From Dryococelus australis (taxonomy: Eukaryota > Arthropoda > Insecta > Phasmatodea > Phasmatidae), in contig CM057009.1 in NCBI GenBank assembly GCA_029891345.1, positions 312,530,184-312,594,183 on the forward strand: a DNA stretch of 64,000 nt, given 5' to 3'. The position numbers and the translations under genes were made by a program. Below the pieces are notes generated by a model, which was given only the letters and a program-made list of their open reading frames with translations, ran no database searches and was not told where the DNA came from. This document shows, in pieces, positions 1 to 11,401 of the stretch; positions within the stretch are counted from its first letter, which is position 1; each line of letters starts with the position of its first letter.

Positions 1-980
1 TGTTCCAGTTAGAACTCGTGCAACATAACGGCGAATAAATAAAACACTCTAATATGTTATAAGAAATCTGCCGCTCAGCTCTCTTGGCTGAAGTTAGCTT
101 AAAAATGGGACCTATGGATCCAGCCAATTGGAAGCCAGGATTCGTATTTGGAGCCAGTGGGAAGCTATATATTACCTAACACCCCCTACGTACCAATTCC
201 CACGTCCTGACTATTAAAAAAAATAGAACACTCGGTCTCAGGACGAATAAATAAAATTTATATAGTAATAAAGTTTACAACATATGAGACCACAAAAATA
301 AATAAAATTATTAGAACAAAAATAACTATCAAATACCCTATCTTTAAACATACTTTAATTGCCACGGTATATCCTAAATAAATATCCCTACAAAATAAAA
401 ATAAAAATAAATAACAATAAAAAAATTATAAAAATCTTCAATTAAGTACAGGTGCAAATTACATGGAAAATAACATAGGTGATGTGTGTAGAAAGAAACG
501 TTTATATGGTGAAAAATCATAGCACGTTGCATTGAAATGACAAATATTAACATAAAGTATGTAAGTTAGTTAAGCAAACAATGTACATTTTGCGTTTGTT
601 TTCATTACACTCTACCATTGGAAGCTAGATCCAATCGTATATCACCAATTGAAACAACATGATTTAAAAATACTTACAATTACACGTGTAGGCATTTTAA
701 TACTGAAAAGACACTCGAGAAAACGGGATTGCATAAAGAATGTATCTGCATGCCTCTCTATTAAGAAAAAAAAATAACAACGTTGGATTCTTCAATTCAT
801 AGAATTTTTAAATTGATACGACTTCATCAACATATTGTAATAATGATGCAAAGCAGAGTTGGTCCTCAGTCACTACGATGTGTCCTGTTCATAAGCAAAG
901 TCGTAGTTCCGAAATCCGATCCTTTAACGATGTGGTCATTCATGTTTAAATAATATTTACTAAGCTCCCTCCTCTCCTAT
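1..980. other. AT-rich intergenic DNA, nothing recognised
   Basis: No open frame of note, no recognisable domain, terminal inverted repeat or tandem repeat was seen. The composition is strongly AT-rich with short A runs, as in the rest of the single-copy DNA of the window. Confidence 0.6.
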
Positions 981-1020
981 GTGCGTTCCTCTAAACACTT
1001 AAACAATATCAGCCGAACCA

Positions 1021-1128
<108 letters not shown>

Positions 1129-1129
1129 G

Positions 1130-1834
1130 CCCAGTCGCGGTGCGAAATGAAGGAATAAATACAAACCTGGAACATTTTTTTTAAAGAGTTATATTTTTAT
1201 GATGAAAACAATTTATTGATTAAAAAATGTAATGAACAGAATGAAATGATCATGAATGAACACAAATCCACACCACTTGCTTTTTAATTTACCAACCCGA
1301 GAAAATTTTTTTCATTGAAAACGGTGTAACCTCATTGTCACTAGCATAGGGAATAATAATTTTTTTTTCTTTAGGGAAACGTAACCAACATCTAATAGAA
1401 ACATTTATGTGTCATGGCGCCTAAGTAGGAATGAAGGTTATGTTTGCAAAACCACAATATCGGGACTACTTTCTTCGAACTGTCAAAATCTGGCCTCCAC
1501 ACCTGATCCGGATGTCTATATAATTGTTGTAGTATTTTAATTATAGACTGCAAATTACGGTATGTTGACAATGTATCCCATTTACGTATGTGTTAGAATG
1601 ACGATAGCCTTACTAACATTACGTATCATTTACACGATGATATGAAGTAAAAAAAATTAAACAGAAACAAATGTTCCGAAGTTATATCCACTTTTAAATA
1701 CTGCACCCTAAATCCGTCTCTGCGAGTTGTATATCCCTAAAATTAAAGCCAAAAAACTGATGTTCTTCACTTTTTAAAAATATTTTCTATAATCTTACAA
1801 TAAATACAAACGTAAAGAATGCAGAAATGATGAT
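1130..1834. other. Intergenic DNA, nothing recognised
   Basis: AT-rich DNA with no supported gene, repeat or terminal motif. Confidence 0.55.
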
Positions 1835-2684
1835 GATTCACGAGGAGTTGCCGCAATTCACAGTGCTTCTTGCTGAAGTAATTTGGAGACAAAATTGTCA
1901 TGAGAATGTGGGTTCTATTCCCAATATTTACAGAGAAGGTACTACGAAAAATTATAAAGGTGACGAAAGAAGAATAACACTTGTCCATTTAACTACTCTT
2001 CTGCAACAACAGACTCTATTGTTTACAATTGAGCATCAAAATTGAGTATAACAAGTTTACAAAACATATCTCTGACTACCTCCATACACTTGGCGGCACG
2101 CCTGTGAACCACACGCATCGCTCTGCGTGGCTGCACACGACTGTCTCTGCAGCGACATGCACGGCACACGCAAGTAGCTCCTCACGTGTTTGTGCTGTCC
2201 TTTAGTATACAATACCTTCCATCCATCCCCACACGCAATAATATAGTGGAGCTGTTCGATGAATTGCATTTCCAATTTCTCGTAACGGTCTGTAAATATT
2301 GGGGATAGGACCCTCATTCACATGGCAGTTTTTGCTCCAAATGACTTGCAGATATGTGCGAAATTCGCGTTATTTTTCGGTGACACGATAGACTCCAAAG
2401 TCTTATAAACAAGTGGCCACAGTTCGTGGTTTCGTCTACAGCTGCACTGTAATCATAACGTCACGTGCCTGCTTGACCTCTTTGAAAGCGATTGGCCACT
2501 CCACCGCTGAACTTGTATTATTGGCTCAAGAGATCTCCATGGCGTGTCACACAACTTTTTGGCCAATGGATGAAGTTGGTCAAACGCACAGTAATTTGGA
2601 GATCAGTCTGTCGTTAAGTAATAACGCGAATTTTGTAGTTCTCTAGGAATAAGCGATGTTAGTAGCTGTAACTCCTCGTGAATC
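1835..2684. mobile_element. Candidate DNA transposon with 15 bp inverted ends
   Basis: The 15-mer GATTCACGAGGAGTT at 1835-1849 recurs exactly as its reverse complement at 2670-2684, 850 bp apart. A perfect match of this length facing inward suggests terminal inverted repeats. I found no convincing target-site duplication, and similarity does not clearly extend beyond the 15 bp. The interior holds a less AT-rich 86-codon minus-strand frame at 2057-2317 of unknown identity, and a MITE at about 2339-2645. It may instead be a chance or duplicated motif. Confidence 0.4.
2339..2645. mobile_element. MITE with TTCGCGTTATT ends (hAT-type family)
   Basis: The left end carries GACTTGCAG, then AAATTCGCGTTATT. 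The right end carries the complementary AATAACGCGAATTTT and finishes CTCTA at 2645. These ends match the better preserved relative at 49908-50200. No clean 8 bp duplication was found here, so the left boundary is approximate. It has no coding capacity. Confidence 0.6.
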
Positions 2685-2689
2685 CTTTT

Positions 2690-3480
2690 TAAATAATATA
2701 TCTTAGTTCATGTTTTCTAATCATTTACACATAATTTCATAATCGAAATGGTTTCCACAACATTACTTCGTCTCATATTGCTTACAACTTTAAAGTGACT
2801 CAATCAATTATATTTTTTTAAGAGTACTTAATTTTCCCAGTTAGGCGAAATCAGAGACTACAATTTCGATAGGCATACTAGCCTGAAAATTTCAAGAACT
2901 GTAAAAACCACGACATATGAGTGATTCACCCTTTTTAATATTTTTACTTGTTCACATTTTCTTTATCTTTTCAAATTCAAATTTCACTCTGCTGAACTTT
3001 CATTTCGTACCACTGTTCATAAAATATTATTTCCCGCATATATATTACCTTTATAGAAATAAGGGAAAATATACAAAAAATACTTTTATTCTAGCTTAGC
3101 GTACATATCTCTGTATTAGATAAATAATATCCTGATTAATATTTCTCACCAACTTCTTAGAACGTCTCGTAGGGAGTGCCTTAGTGACCGCGGTAACCAT
3201 TCCGTCATTGCGATGGTCTACAAACGCTGGATATTTAAAGCAAGAACAATTATATTATCACTTATTTCCGTCTGGAGTCGAATTAAACTTGTACAAAATA
3301 TTTTCAGTGTTATAGTTAGAGCACAAAGTTTCTAAACATCAGACTGCTTATTCACTAAAGTAAAATACTAATAAAACTAAAATTATTGTATTTATTTACT
3401 TCATAATAATCCCTGGTCACGTTTATTTAAAAGCATCCGACGTAAATGGAGAAACAATAGGTTTGTGTGGAACATCGCAT
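2690..3480. other. Intergenic DNA, nothing recognised
   Basis: AT-rich with one short frame (2917-3099) of low-complexity hydrophobic residues that I do not regard as a gene. Confidence 0.55.
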
Positions 3481-3489
3481 GTAACTCTG

Positions 3490-3570
3490 AAAGGGGAGAA
3501 AGGGTTCGAACTTAGGTCACTCTTCCTCTAAGCAGAAGCTTGACGCACGACTGCTCGCCGCGTAAGGTTG
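3490..3570 (-). repeat. tRNA-derived SINE head or tRNA pseudogene
   Basis: Read on the minus strand, this stretch has a box A-like GGCGAGCAGTCGTG followed at tRNA spacing by a box B-like AAGTTCGAACCC. Those are the internal RNA polymerase III promoter elements of tRNA-derived SINEs. Acceptor-stem pairing is not convincing, so this is not called a functional tRNA. The downstream body cannot be delimited. Confidence 0.45.
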
Positions 3571-3869
3571 CCTGACACATCAGCACATTTCGCCTCAGAA
3601 ATTTTGCATTTTCATGATTTAGCTTCGTGCTGTTTTCGTACAAAGGTTTCATGTGCGCCATATTACTATACTGTTTTCATTATTGATCGGAATAATAGAG
3701 GGATGAACTTCCAGTAAGCCCCTAGTATTCTTATTGGTTACAAATAAGCCGTGACCAGGCATTCACGCTGTAGGCCAGTACCTGTGATGCGCAGTAGCCA
3801 GTAGCAGTCGTACACTAGCTTGTCGCTACAGTAACATGGTACCACCCCGAAAAAAAAAAAACTCGCATT

Positions 3870-6800
3870 TGTATCCAGTATACTGAAAATGTATTCACAG
3901 ATTCTCAAAAAAGCTGTTGAACCCAAAGGACAACTATACATAATGTATATAGCATAAAAGTATGCAGAGTACATACTCATACATTTCTGCTACAGATGTT
4001 TAATTCCAATGATAACCCACACATACATTAATTATGTTTCGAAATTAAGAATATTTTTAACAAACACATAAATAAATTATGATTCAAAATTAGTAATGTT
4101 TTTCATAGAGTGCTGGTTTATAATTTAAAAAGACAAAATAATTAGAGAATGATAATTTAATTTAATTTCTAGCTTACTATCAAATATGACAAACTTGAAG
4201 GATAATCCAGAATTGTATAAAATATTCAGATAAGTTACTTACAGATTCTATTCAGTGTATAGAATGAGAGAGTGATGATAATTATTGATATATTCTTACC
4301 AGAAAGGTTGAAATCTTAAAATTACTGACATATATAACTTATAAATTTCCAAGAATTGTCTGATCTATTACTCTCAAATCTGCCTACTAGCAAGATATAT
4401 ACATAGAAATACATATAAAGTTACTATGCTGTGATTTTACTAATTGTATAAAACTAAATGTGTTGAAATCTGAGGTTGTATCACATTTCTATTTGCTTTT
4501 TTTACTTTACTGATAGATTCGTGACAAGACAGTTGTTCTTGATGTATAACTCCACATATTTATATAGTTGAGATGTAAAGCAAAAATTAAATGTTATTCC
4601 TGCCAGATGTGTTTAGTTCTTCAGAATATATATAATTAATATGGAAGGGTCAATCATTTACACATATATTTTCGATCGCCTTGTTGTACGCTATGAATAA
4701 CGTGTTATTTTTACTTCCCAGCCAGGGCACAGAGTGATCTAGCCCAAGTTATCGCTAAACATGTTATTTAATGCATTTCAGATATTTACTTCATATTTGG
4801 ATGCTGTGATTACTCCATAACATCAGTCAGTTGAAATCAGTGGATTACAACACAAATGTATACATTATGCCCAGAATCTACTTATAGTGTCATTTACAAG
4901 TTGTTGAACTCTGAGGTTACTTGATATTGTAAATAGTCTTGCTATAATTTAGTAATGGATTCGTGTCAGTCTGGTAATCTATGTTAAATTTAAAATGTTT
5001 AGTACGCTCCTGGCAGGTGTGTTTAGCTTATAAGACATACTTACCAATATACAAATTATGCAGAATACCTACTACTGATGTCTTCCTTCCAGAGAGGTTG
5101 ATCTTTGTTTAACCACTAATATCTATAGTAAGGTGGAAATTCACTTTTAGATACCCATACAATCTTTAGTACTTGATTAATACCTTCATTAACATAAATA
5201 TATAGTACAATAGAATGGCGAGAATATATGAATAGCTTCCTGCAAGATATGTGGAAGTCTGAGGATAATTTACAAATGTAGAAGTATAACATGTAATTAG
5301 TAGAGACAACAAAAACCGCAAGTTCAATGACCTGCAGACTAGACTCATCATTCCGATGTGCAAATATGCAGATATCAACTGCACGTTGGTTGTCTGCTTT
5401 TACAGTGGAAGTTAAATATTAGATATCATTCTCAAGGAGGTGTCAAACACTGTGTGGACAAATGGCTAATTTTATATAACCATACATGTTTTGAAATCGA
5501 GCTTGTTCCAAAATTAAAAAAAATGCCAATTCTTCATTTCTCTAATAATTAGTGATACACTCACTAGTGGTAAACGGTATAACTAAAAGAAATACTTATA
5601 GTTACCTGCCAAATTTGTTGAACTTGAAGGACAATCACCATATCAATGATTTACCATGCAAATTTGCTTATGCATTTCCGAGATAATTGTGAAAATCTAT
5701 TGTTTATCGAGGAATATAAATAATTACTGTACATCGAAAATATATGCAGAGAGTCTTCAGATTATTTGTAATTTAAAGATTGCTTACTAATAAAGACAGG
5801 AAGACAGAATTAAACTTATACATAAGTGTAGGGCATGTTTACTAAATAAATGTTTAACTTTTAGAGTATAGGTTCAAAAATATGTAAATAATAGAATGCA
5901 GAGAATTTACTATCAAGTTCCTGTCAGACATGTTTAACTCATGAGGACGACTAACAATTATATAATACCCCTAAAATTAACTAATAGATACACTCCAGGC
6001 TTGGTGAACTTTGGTTATACAAATGTATATAATATCTAATTTTATGATAGATTCGTGTCAGTCTGTCATAATATAAGTAACGTTTTAAAATATTTAGTAC
6101 TCTGCTACCAGGTATGTTGATCTAATTAGTTATGATTACAAATATAAAAACATAAGCAGAGTAGCTACTTATATATTCCTGCCAGACAGGTTGATCTTTG
6201 TTTAACCAATAATATGCATAGTATAGGGACAACCCACCATAAGATACCCATACAATCTTTAGTACTGGATGCACACCTTCAATAATATAGATATATAGTA
6301 TAATAGTCTGGCGAGAATATTACCATAGATTTTTGCAAATTATGTAGAAGTCTGAGGATAATGCACAAATGTTGAAAGTATAAAGTGCATTAGTGATACA
6401 TTCCCTACAGGCATAGGCGTATAACTAGACAAATTGCTTATAGATTCCTGCCAAACAATTTGAATTTTATGGATAATCATTATATCTATCATTTATTACA
6501 AGAATTTGTTTAACAATTTTCGAAATAACTGTTTAAATCTACAAGTGTATATTGAGTAATATATATAATTACTGTTTGCCAAAACTATACTCATAGATTC
6601 TTGTCAGAAATGTTTTAAGGTTAGATTACAAACGGAAATAGAAAGACAGAAATTAGTTCATTGACTACTGTAGGGCATGTTTACTCCTCAGTATGATTCA
6701 CAAATATATATTGTATGCTATACATTTATAGATTCCTGCTAGACATGTGATACTCCAATAATATCTCCACAAATGTGTTTATTCTGATAGTGTGACTGAT

Positions 6801-7015
6801 GTGTTGGTTTCTGAGGATAACTAAAACTGTATACATTAAGTACAGATTTTTTGGATAAATTCTCAACCTGTTTCTTGTACTTTAAATTTAACTCAATAAT
6901 TATAGATGTTATAATAGTAAGCAGAGAATTCCACATAAATTTTCGATAAGTATGATGGATTCCAATAACTATTATACAATGTATTCTACTCTTTGACTCT
7001 TATGTCATTAAATAA
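3870..7015 (+). repeat. Degenerate ~70 bp tandem satellite array, plus orientation
   Basis: A motif close to GATTCCTGCCAGACATGTTG, followed by AACTCTGAGGATAAT, CACAAATGTATA and GTATGCCAAGAAT, recurs about every 70 bp with heavy divergence. A higher-order period is visible. The landmark pair TCGTGTCAGTCTG (4961 and 6053) and GATCTTTGTTTA (5100 and 6193) repeats with a spacing of about 1092 bp. Subtracting the MITE at 5301-5552 leaves about 840 bp, or roughly twelve monomers. The array has no coding potential. It continues into a different 118 bp satellite at 7020. Confidence 0.85.
5301..5544 (+). mobile_element. hAT-type MITE, 244 bp, copy D
   Basis: It starts TAGAGACAAC and ends TTTCTCTA, and its interior matches the copies at 40241, 48766 and 53961. 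Flanking 8-mers GTAATTAG (5293-5300) and ATAATTAG (5545-5552) match at 7 of 8 positions. The paralogous position in the next higher-order satellite repeat (near 6385-6393, GTGCATTAG then TGATACATT) lacks the insert, so the insertion boundary is supported by an empty site. Confidence 0.88.
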
Positions 7016-7019
7016 ATGT

Positions 7020-7411
7020 TTGTTTTTAAGGTCATTCAAGGCCATGGGGCCAAGGTCGAGGTTGTCTGCATCAAATATGTTGGTAGTAGTCTGTAAAGTG
7101 TGCTTGCTGCTGATATTAATGTATTTTTTCATATGGTTTTAGTTTTCAAGTTCATACAAGATCATGTGGTCAAGGTAAAGGAAGTCTGAATCTAATATGG
7201 TGTAGTAGTGTGTAATGTATTATGCTTGTTGATGTGTATGCATTTTTCTCTAGTTATTGTTTTCAAGGTCATTCAAGGTAATGAGCTCAAGGTACTCTGC
7301 ATCCAAATGGTGGTTGTAGTCTGTAATGTTTTATGTTTGCTAACTTTCAGGAATTTTTACTCAAATTCTTTTATCAAGAATATTTAAGGTAATGGGGTCA
7401 AGGTCGAGGAA
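7020..7411 (+). repeat. 118 bp satellite, plus orientation, ~3.3 copies
   Basis: The phrase TTTCAAGGTCATTCAAGG, with GTCAAGGTCGAGG and TAGTAGTCTGTAATGT, recurs at about 7023, 7143, 7260 and 7374, a period near 118 bp. The same family lies on the opposite strand at 21300-21640. The array ends abruptly at the integrase fragment that follows. Confidence 0.85.
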
Positions 7412-7672
7412 GCCAGTACACTACGAAGATAGCTGGATACTGTTCCAGGGTACGATTTAGTCTCTCAACCATTCCATCGGACTGAGGGTGTAATTTTGTG
7501 GTTCGGGTTTTCTTCATTCCTTAAATCCTCGTTACTTCTTGGAAAAGTGTGACTTCAACATTTCGTCCTTGGTCCGAATGAAGCTCCAGTGGCACTCCAT
7601 ACCTGGAGAAAACATGTTTGACAAGAGCATCAGCTATTGTGCCTGCCTCTTGGTTTCATATGGCATAAAATA
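7412..7672 (-). pseudogene. Orphan Ty3/gypsy integrase core fragment
   Basis: The minus-strand translation shows the retroviral-type integrase core: RYGVPLELHSDQGRN (second catalytic Asp in HSDQG), then KLHPQSDGMVERLNRT (catalytic Glu in VERLNR). An in-frame stop separates the two motifs, and nothing upstream or downstream of this fragment belongs to the same protein. The wording differs from the integrase of the neighbouring gypsy element (which has NPTECWNQ at the Glu position), so it comes from a different lineage. The fragment is flush against the 118 bp satellite on its left. Confidence 0.8.
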
Positions 7673-8017
7673 ATTTAAATATTGTTTTACATTTCAGATT
7701 CTTCTTATTAATTTTCTGTATAAATGTCTTTTTATGATGGCGTTCACGCCAGAATTGTACTGTTCTTAATCTTCGTGTAGCACACATTTTGAATTCATAA
7801 CCAAAGATTTTTCAATCATTTTAAAAATTCATTTTCAAACATTTAAATACATTTTAACCCTGGAAAAAACAAAAGACACATTTTACAGTGCAAAAATAAT
7901 ATTCCGTCATGGGAATGTTCAAACAGGAGCCTCTTTACTCACATACATGCGCACATTTCATGTGCATGGTGATCACTGTCATGGGCTTAATTCTGCTGGC
8001 TGTTAGCCGGCGTCAAA
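7673..8017. other. Non-coding DNA between two retroelement remnants
   Basis: AT-rich. It may hold the untranslated 3' end of gypsy element A, since it lies just downstream of that element's last frame on the minus strand. No LTR could be recognised. Confidence 0.4.
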
Positions 8018-8710
8018 CTAATCCTGCCTCGAAGGCCAAGATGGTGCGAGCAAGCCAACATTACTCTGGTGGGCTCTGCCCAGCTGCAAACCAGGTCCAC
8101 CTGTTGGGGGCAATGGAAGCATGGTCTCGGGAGCCTCCTTACTCAGTGGTGATTGTAGGGGATGGGGGTGTAGGCTGGAACCATGTTGTGGGCACACAGC
8201 CGTATCTCGCCTCGCCTCTTGCGAGTGGTGTGTTGTGTTGACAGCTGACGTCACATTCACTTGTCTACTAAACTCCCCAAACCCTTTGAAACTCTCTTTC
8301 CATACTAGGCTATCCCCTGGGGATGCCAGAAAACCTCTGAACTGGGTGACATTTACATTGTTGGCACTATTTTTTACATTTTCACTTTGGTTACAACCAT
8401 ATTGATTGGTGCCTTGGGGATACCTCTTACAAATAAGATCACTGGCACTGGTTGTATCATAGCTTATGTGTACACTGTTGTTACAACTTTTATTATTATA
8501 TGTGAACCCTTTGAAACTGCTTTGATTGATTGCACTGTTATCTTCCTCCGCAGGGAAGCCCTGTAACAGTGTTGCACTACTACCCCCTTTTCCCACTAGT
8601 GTGCGTGTGTTCTCATCACCTGTTTCCTCCCTGTTCGGTGTGGAGTTTTCTGACAGTATGAAACCCCTAAATGATATTATATTGGCAGAACTGTTGTTGA
8701 CGTTTTCCAT
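8018..8710 (-). CDS. Asn/Ser-rich frame with repeated F(R/K)GF motif, 3' of gypsy pol
   Basis: A 230-codon open frame lies directly after the integrase tail of gypsy element A. Its amino-terminal two thirds repeat a motif: SFRGFIL near residue 13, SFKGFTY near 65, QFRGFLA near 123 and SFKGFGE near 139. At least two copies are preceded by an ENVxNS-type stretch. The carboxy-terminal third is Pro/Gly-rich and lacks the motif. There is no signal peptide or membrane segment, so it does not look like an envelope protein. The preceding minus-strand sequence in the same style (NVNTCTNVNNTNM) is separated by a TAG, so this may be the carboxy-terminal extension of pol cut by one stop, not a separate gene. 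I know of no family with this motif. It may be a decayed low-complexity tail. Confidence 0.5.
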   Translation of the reverse strand: MENVNNSSANIISFRGFILSENSTPNREETGDENTRTLVGKGGSSATLLQGFPAEEDNSAINQSSFKGFTYNNKSCNNSVHISYDTTSASDLICKRYPQGTNQYGCNQSENVKNSANNVNVTQFRGFLASPGDSLVWKESFKGFGEFSRQVNVTSAVNTTHHSQEARRDTAVCPQHGSSLHPHPLQSPLSKEAPETMLPLPPTGGPGLQLGRAHQSNVGLLAPSWPSRQD

Positions 8711-8839
8711 GCTGGTCGCTCACATGTTAGTGTTGTTTACATTTGTGCACGTGTTGACATTTCCCTGTGTATTTCCTGGTATGCTACACCACACTCGCCG
8801 ATGTACTGGGCGTAATGTCGTCTCCTTGCCTCTCTTCCC

Positions 8840-9500
8840 TTAAGGATGGCAGGCTATGCGCACAAACATTCTAGGCCGTAGCTCCGGGGGTGACTTCCTA
8901 CTCTCAGGTATCCATGTGTTACAATATCTCTCCTGATTTCCTCTGGCCTCCGTATGGATCTGTTTTTGGTGTTCTACTACTTCATCAGGTTGTACCAGGG
9001 GGTTTTCTCTTGGTTCTCCAGGCACGCGCAACTCACGGCCCTGGACCATTTCTGCCGGAGTTTTCCCTTGGCTGCATTTACCCAGTTATGGACACAAAAT
9101 TTTACTTGAGGAATTAACTCTGCCCACCTATTATGATTTCCGCCTAGCCAAATTCTCAACTGAATCTTTATAACCTGATTCCAGCACTCGGTCGGGTTCG
9201 CTTAGGGGTGGTAATCTGGGGAGGTACAGTGTTCTACTCCCCACTTTGTGCAGTACTCTCTCCACTTTCTCCCCACAAACTGGGCACTGTTATCGGTCAA
9301 CAAAAATTCAGGATAATCCCTTCTGCATTATCTGTGCCACTGTGTGTCACACGTACATTACTTACAGTAAAAACAATCAAAAACCTCATTCTGCTTGCGG
9401 TCTGGTGGTACAGGAAAATAATATAATGTGCTATGGTTTAGAATGGCTCAGTTGGTAACCTCGGTTGTTGTGGAGCATCGCCATCTGTTCTTCGTTGCTT
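8840..9500 (-). pseudogene. Integrase region of gypsy element A
   Basis: The minus-strand translations show TDNSAQFVGRKW (core catalytic Asp), then SPDYHP, a stop, and NPTECWNQVIK (Glu position). AELIPQVKFCVHNWVNAA and the carboxy-terminal MVQGRELRVPGEP segment follow. The pieces lie in different frames with several stops. This enzyme would insert the cDNA into the genome; it cannot be functional here. The frames at 8977-9159 and 8840-9049 are parts of it. Confidence 0.75.
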
Positions 9501-9534
9501 CCGGGTATTGCACGTGACACAACTTTGTACATAT

Positions 9535-9972
9535 TTACATACATCCATCTGGCGCAATTACCGGGGGTTTTACCTGGATCTCCCGGTCTACTACTCGCCA
9601 ATACTCAGAATACCACGTGGCACAATATTGCTGTAATTGTGCAGCATCTGGGGAATTTTCCTGTGCTGCATTGACCTCCCTTAATATGCCATGGACAATC
9701 AACGAGACAAGTTCGCCGGGTGGTGTGGTGACAATGTTTTGCAGAACAAAAGTTTGTGTGCCTGTCATCGGGGTGGTACAGCAGGGTGGTAGCGCCTCTT
9801 CCCATTCCACGTCGTCGGTTACTGTTAGGTTCGAAAAGGGGGTTCTGGACAGTGTGTCTGTGAGCTCATTGGTTTTCCCTGCCACATGTTCTACAGTGAA
9901 ATCAAATTCTTGAAGTAGCAAGGCCCAGCAGGCAAGTTTACTTTTCCTGTTATGCATGCCCTCTAGCCACAC
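9535..9972 (-). pseudogene. RNase H tail of gypsy element A
   Basis: A 145-codon minus-strand frame begins at the end of the RNase H domain. LLLQEFDFTVEHVAGKTNEL followed by TDTLSR is the hallmark of the gypsy RNase H carboxy-terminus (the usual ADALSR position reads TDTLSR). The rest is the connection to the integrase zinc-binding domain, including a region with CATWYSEYWRVVD. It is open but has lost its upstream context. Confidence 0.8.
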
Positions 9973-10894
9973 AAGGCAATGGTTATCTGTTCTTAATGTA
10001 AACTGTCTCCCTAACAGATACTGCTGGTATTTCCTCAGTGTGTGAACAATTGCTACACACTCCTGCTCATTAACATGTTATTTGCTCGCTGCCTCGCCAA
10101 ACTTTGTGCTGTAGTAATTCAGGATGTGTTTTTCCCTGTGTTCTCCCACTTGGTATTACACAGCTCCAATGCCTCGCTGGCTAGCATAGGTCTGAACGAA
10201 AACGGGTAATTCTAGACTAAACCTGGCTAGAGGTTTGCAATTTATGAAACGCAAGCTTGATTTTGCAGAATGCCTGGTCAGCTTGAGAGCTCCACACAAA
10301 TTTACACTTTTCACACAGCAATTCAGTGAATGGTTCAGTTAACACAGAAAAATTCGAGATGAACTCCCTTAACCAATTTATCATTCCAAAAAATTTTCCA
10401 ACTTGTTTACATGACCTGGGGGTGGGTTTGTTTTGAATTTATTGTATGTGTTGTTGTTCTGTTTCGTGTCCATTCCCTGTTGCATAGTGTCCCAAAAACT
10501 CCATCTTACTCATGCTGAACTTGCACATGTCAAATTTGCATGTATGCTTGTTGCATTCAAGCCTTCCGAACACAAGGCTCAAGTGGTTCAAATACTCCTC
10601 CCAGCTGTTCGACCTACAAATACATCATCAAGATAGGCCATATCAAAGTCTCCTATGTATCCATCTAGTACATTTACCATTAAATTCTGAAAAGTGGCAG
10701 GGGCACATGTTAGGCCAAATGGCATTGCAATGAACTGAAACATATGCCATCTGGCATGATGAAGGCTGGTTTTTTCTGTCTTTTGGGCAGACAGGCACTT
10801 GCCAGTATCCGGATATTAGGTCTATTGAAGTGAATACAGTAGCTGGCCCTAATGTTGACAACGTGTGCTTGATATTGAATACTGGAGGTGGCAT
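9973..10894 (-). pseudogene. Reverse transcriptase to RNase H of gypsy element A
   Basis: The minus-strand frame at 10643-10894 contains LGPATVFTSIDLISGYWQVP, the RT motif with the first catalytic Asp, followed by KDR. From about 10640 down to 9973 the reading frame shifts repeatedly and the palm/YxDD region is only partly legible. The gene is inactive. Confidence 0.75.
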
Positions 10895-11032
10895 GTTTAC
10901 AGTTATCTTGTTAAGCGGACAAAAATCTACGCAAAACCTCCATTCACCGTCCTATTTAGGGGCAATTGAAATACCTGAATTGTAGAGACTTTGCATGGGT
11001 TCAATCACATTATCATTGATCATCTCACATAC

Positions 11033-11401
11033 CTACTTATTGATGACATGCCGGAAGAAAATACCTGGGTCTTGTGGCTTGGAGTATGCCGGTTCCTCGT
11101 GCATCGTGATGATGTTGTGATCGATGACGTCGGTGCACTGCAGCTTTCCATCAGTATGGAACTCACTGGCATACTGGTCCAGAAGGTGTTGCAGATGTTG
11201 TTGATGTTGTTCGGGCACCATGTGCGCATATTCAGCAAGTGGCACGGCAGTTGTTGTGTGTGGTGTTGCTCCCACAGCAGCATACAGCATCCACCTTCCA
11301 TGTGTCCCCACATGCAGACAGTCGAGATGTGGTTCAATTATGGCTTCATTGTCAATTAGCCACGGCAGTGCCAAAATCATCTCCTTGCACAAATCTGGCA
11401 C
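11033..11401 (-). pseudogene. Protease-RT connection of gypsy element A
   Basis: The 122-codon minus-strand frame ends with LLDQYASEFHTDGKLQCTDV, then a stretch ending EEPAYSKPQ. This is the segment just before the RT palm in Ty3/gypsy polyproteins (the usual HxIxTxxxxPIxxxxY pattern, decayed). Upstream, MILALPWLIDNEAIIEPH resembles the post-protease GxDWL region. Confidence 0.7.
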
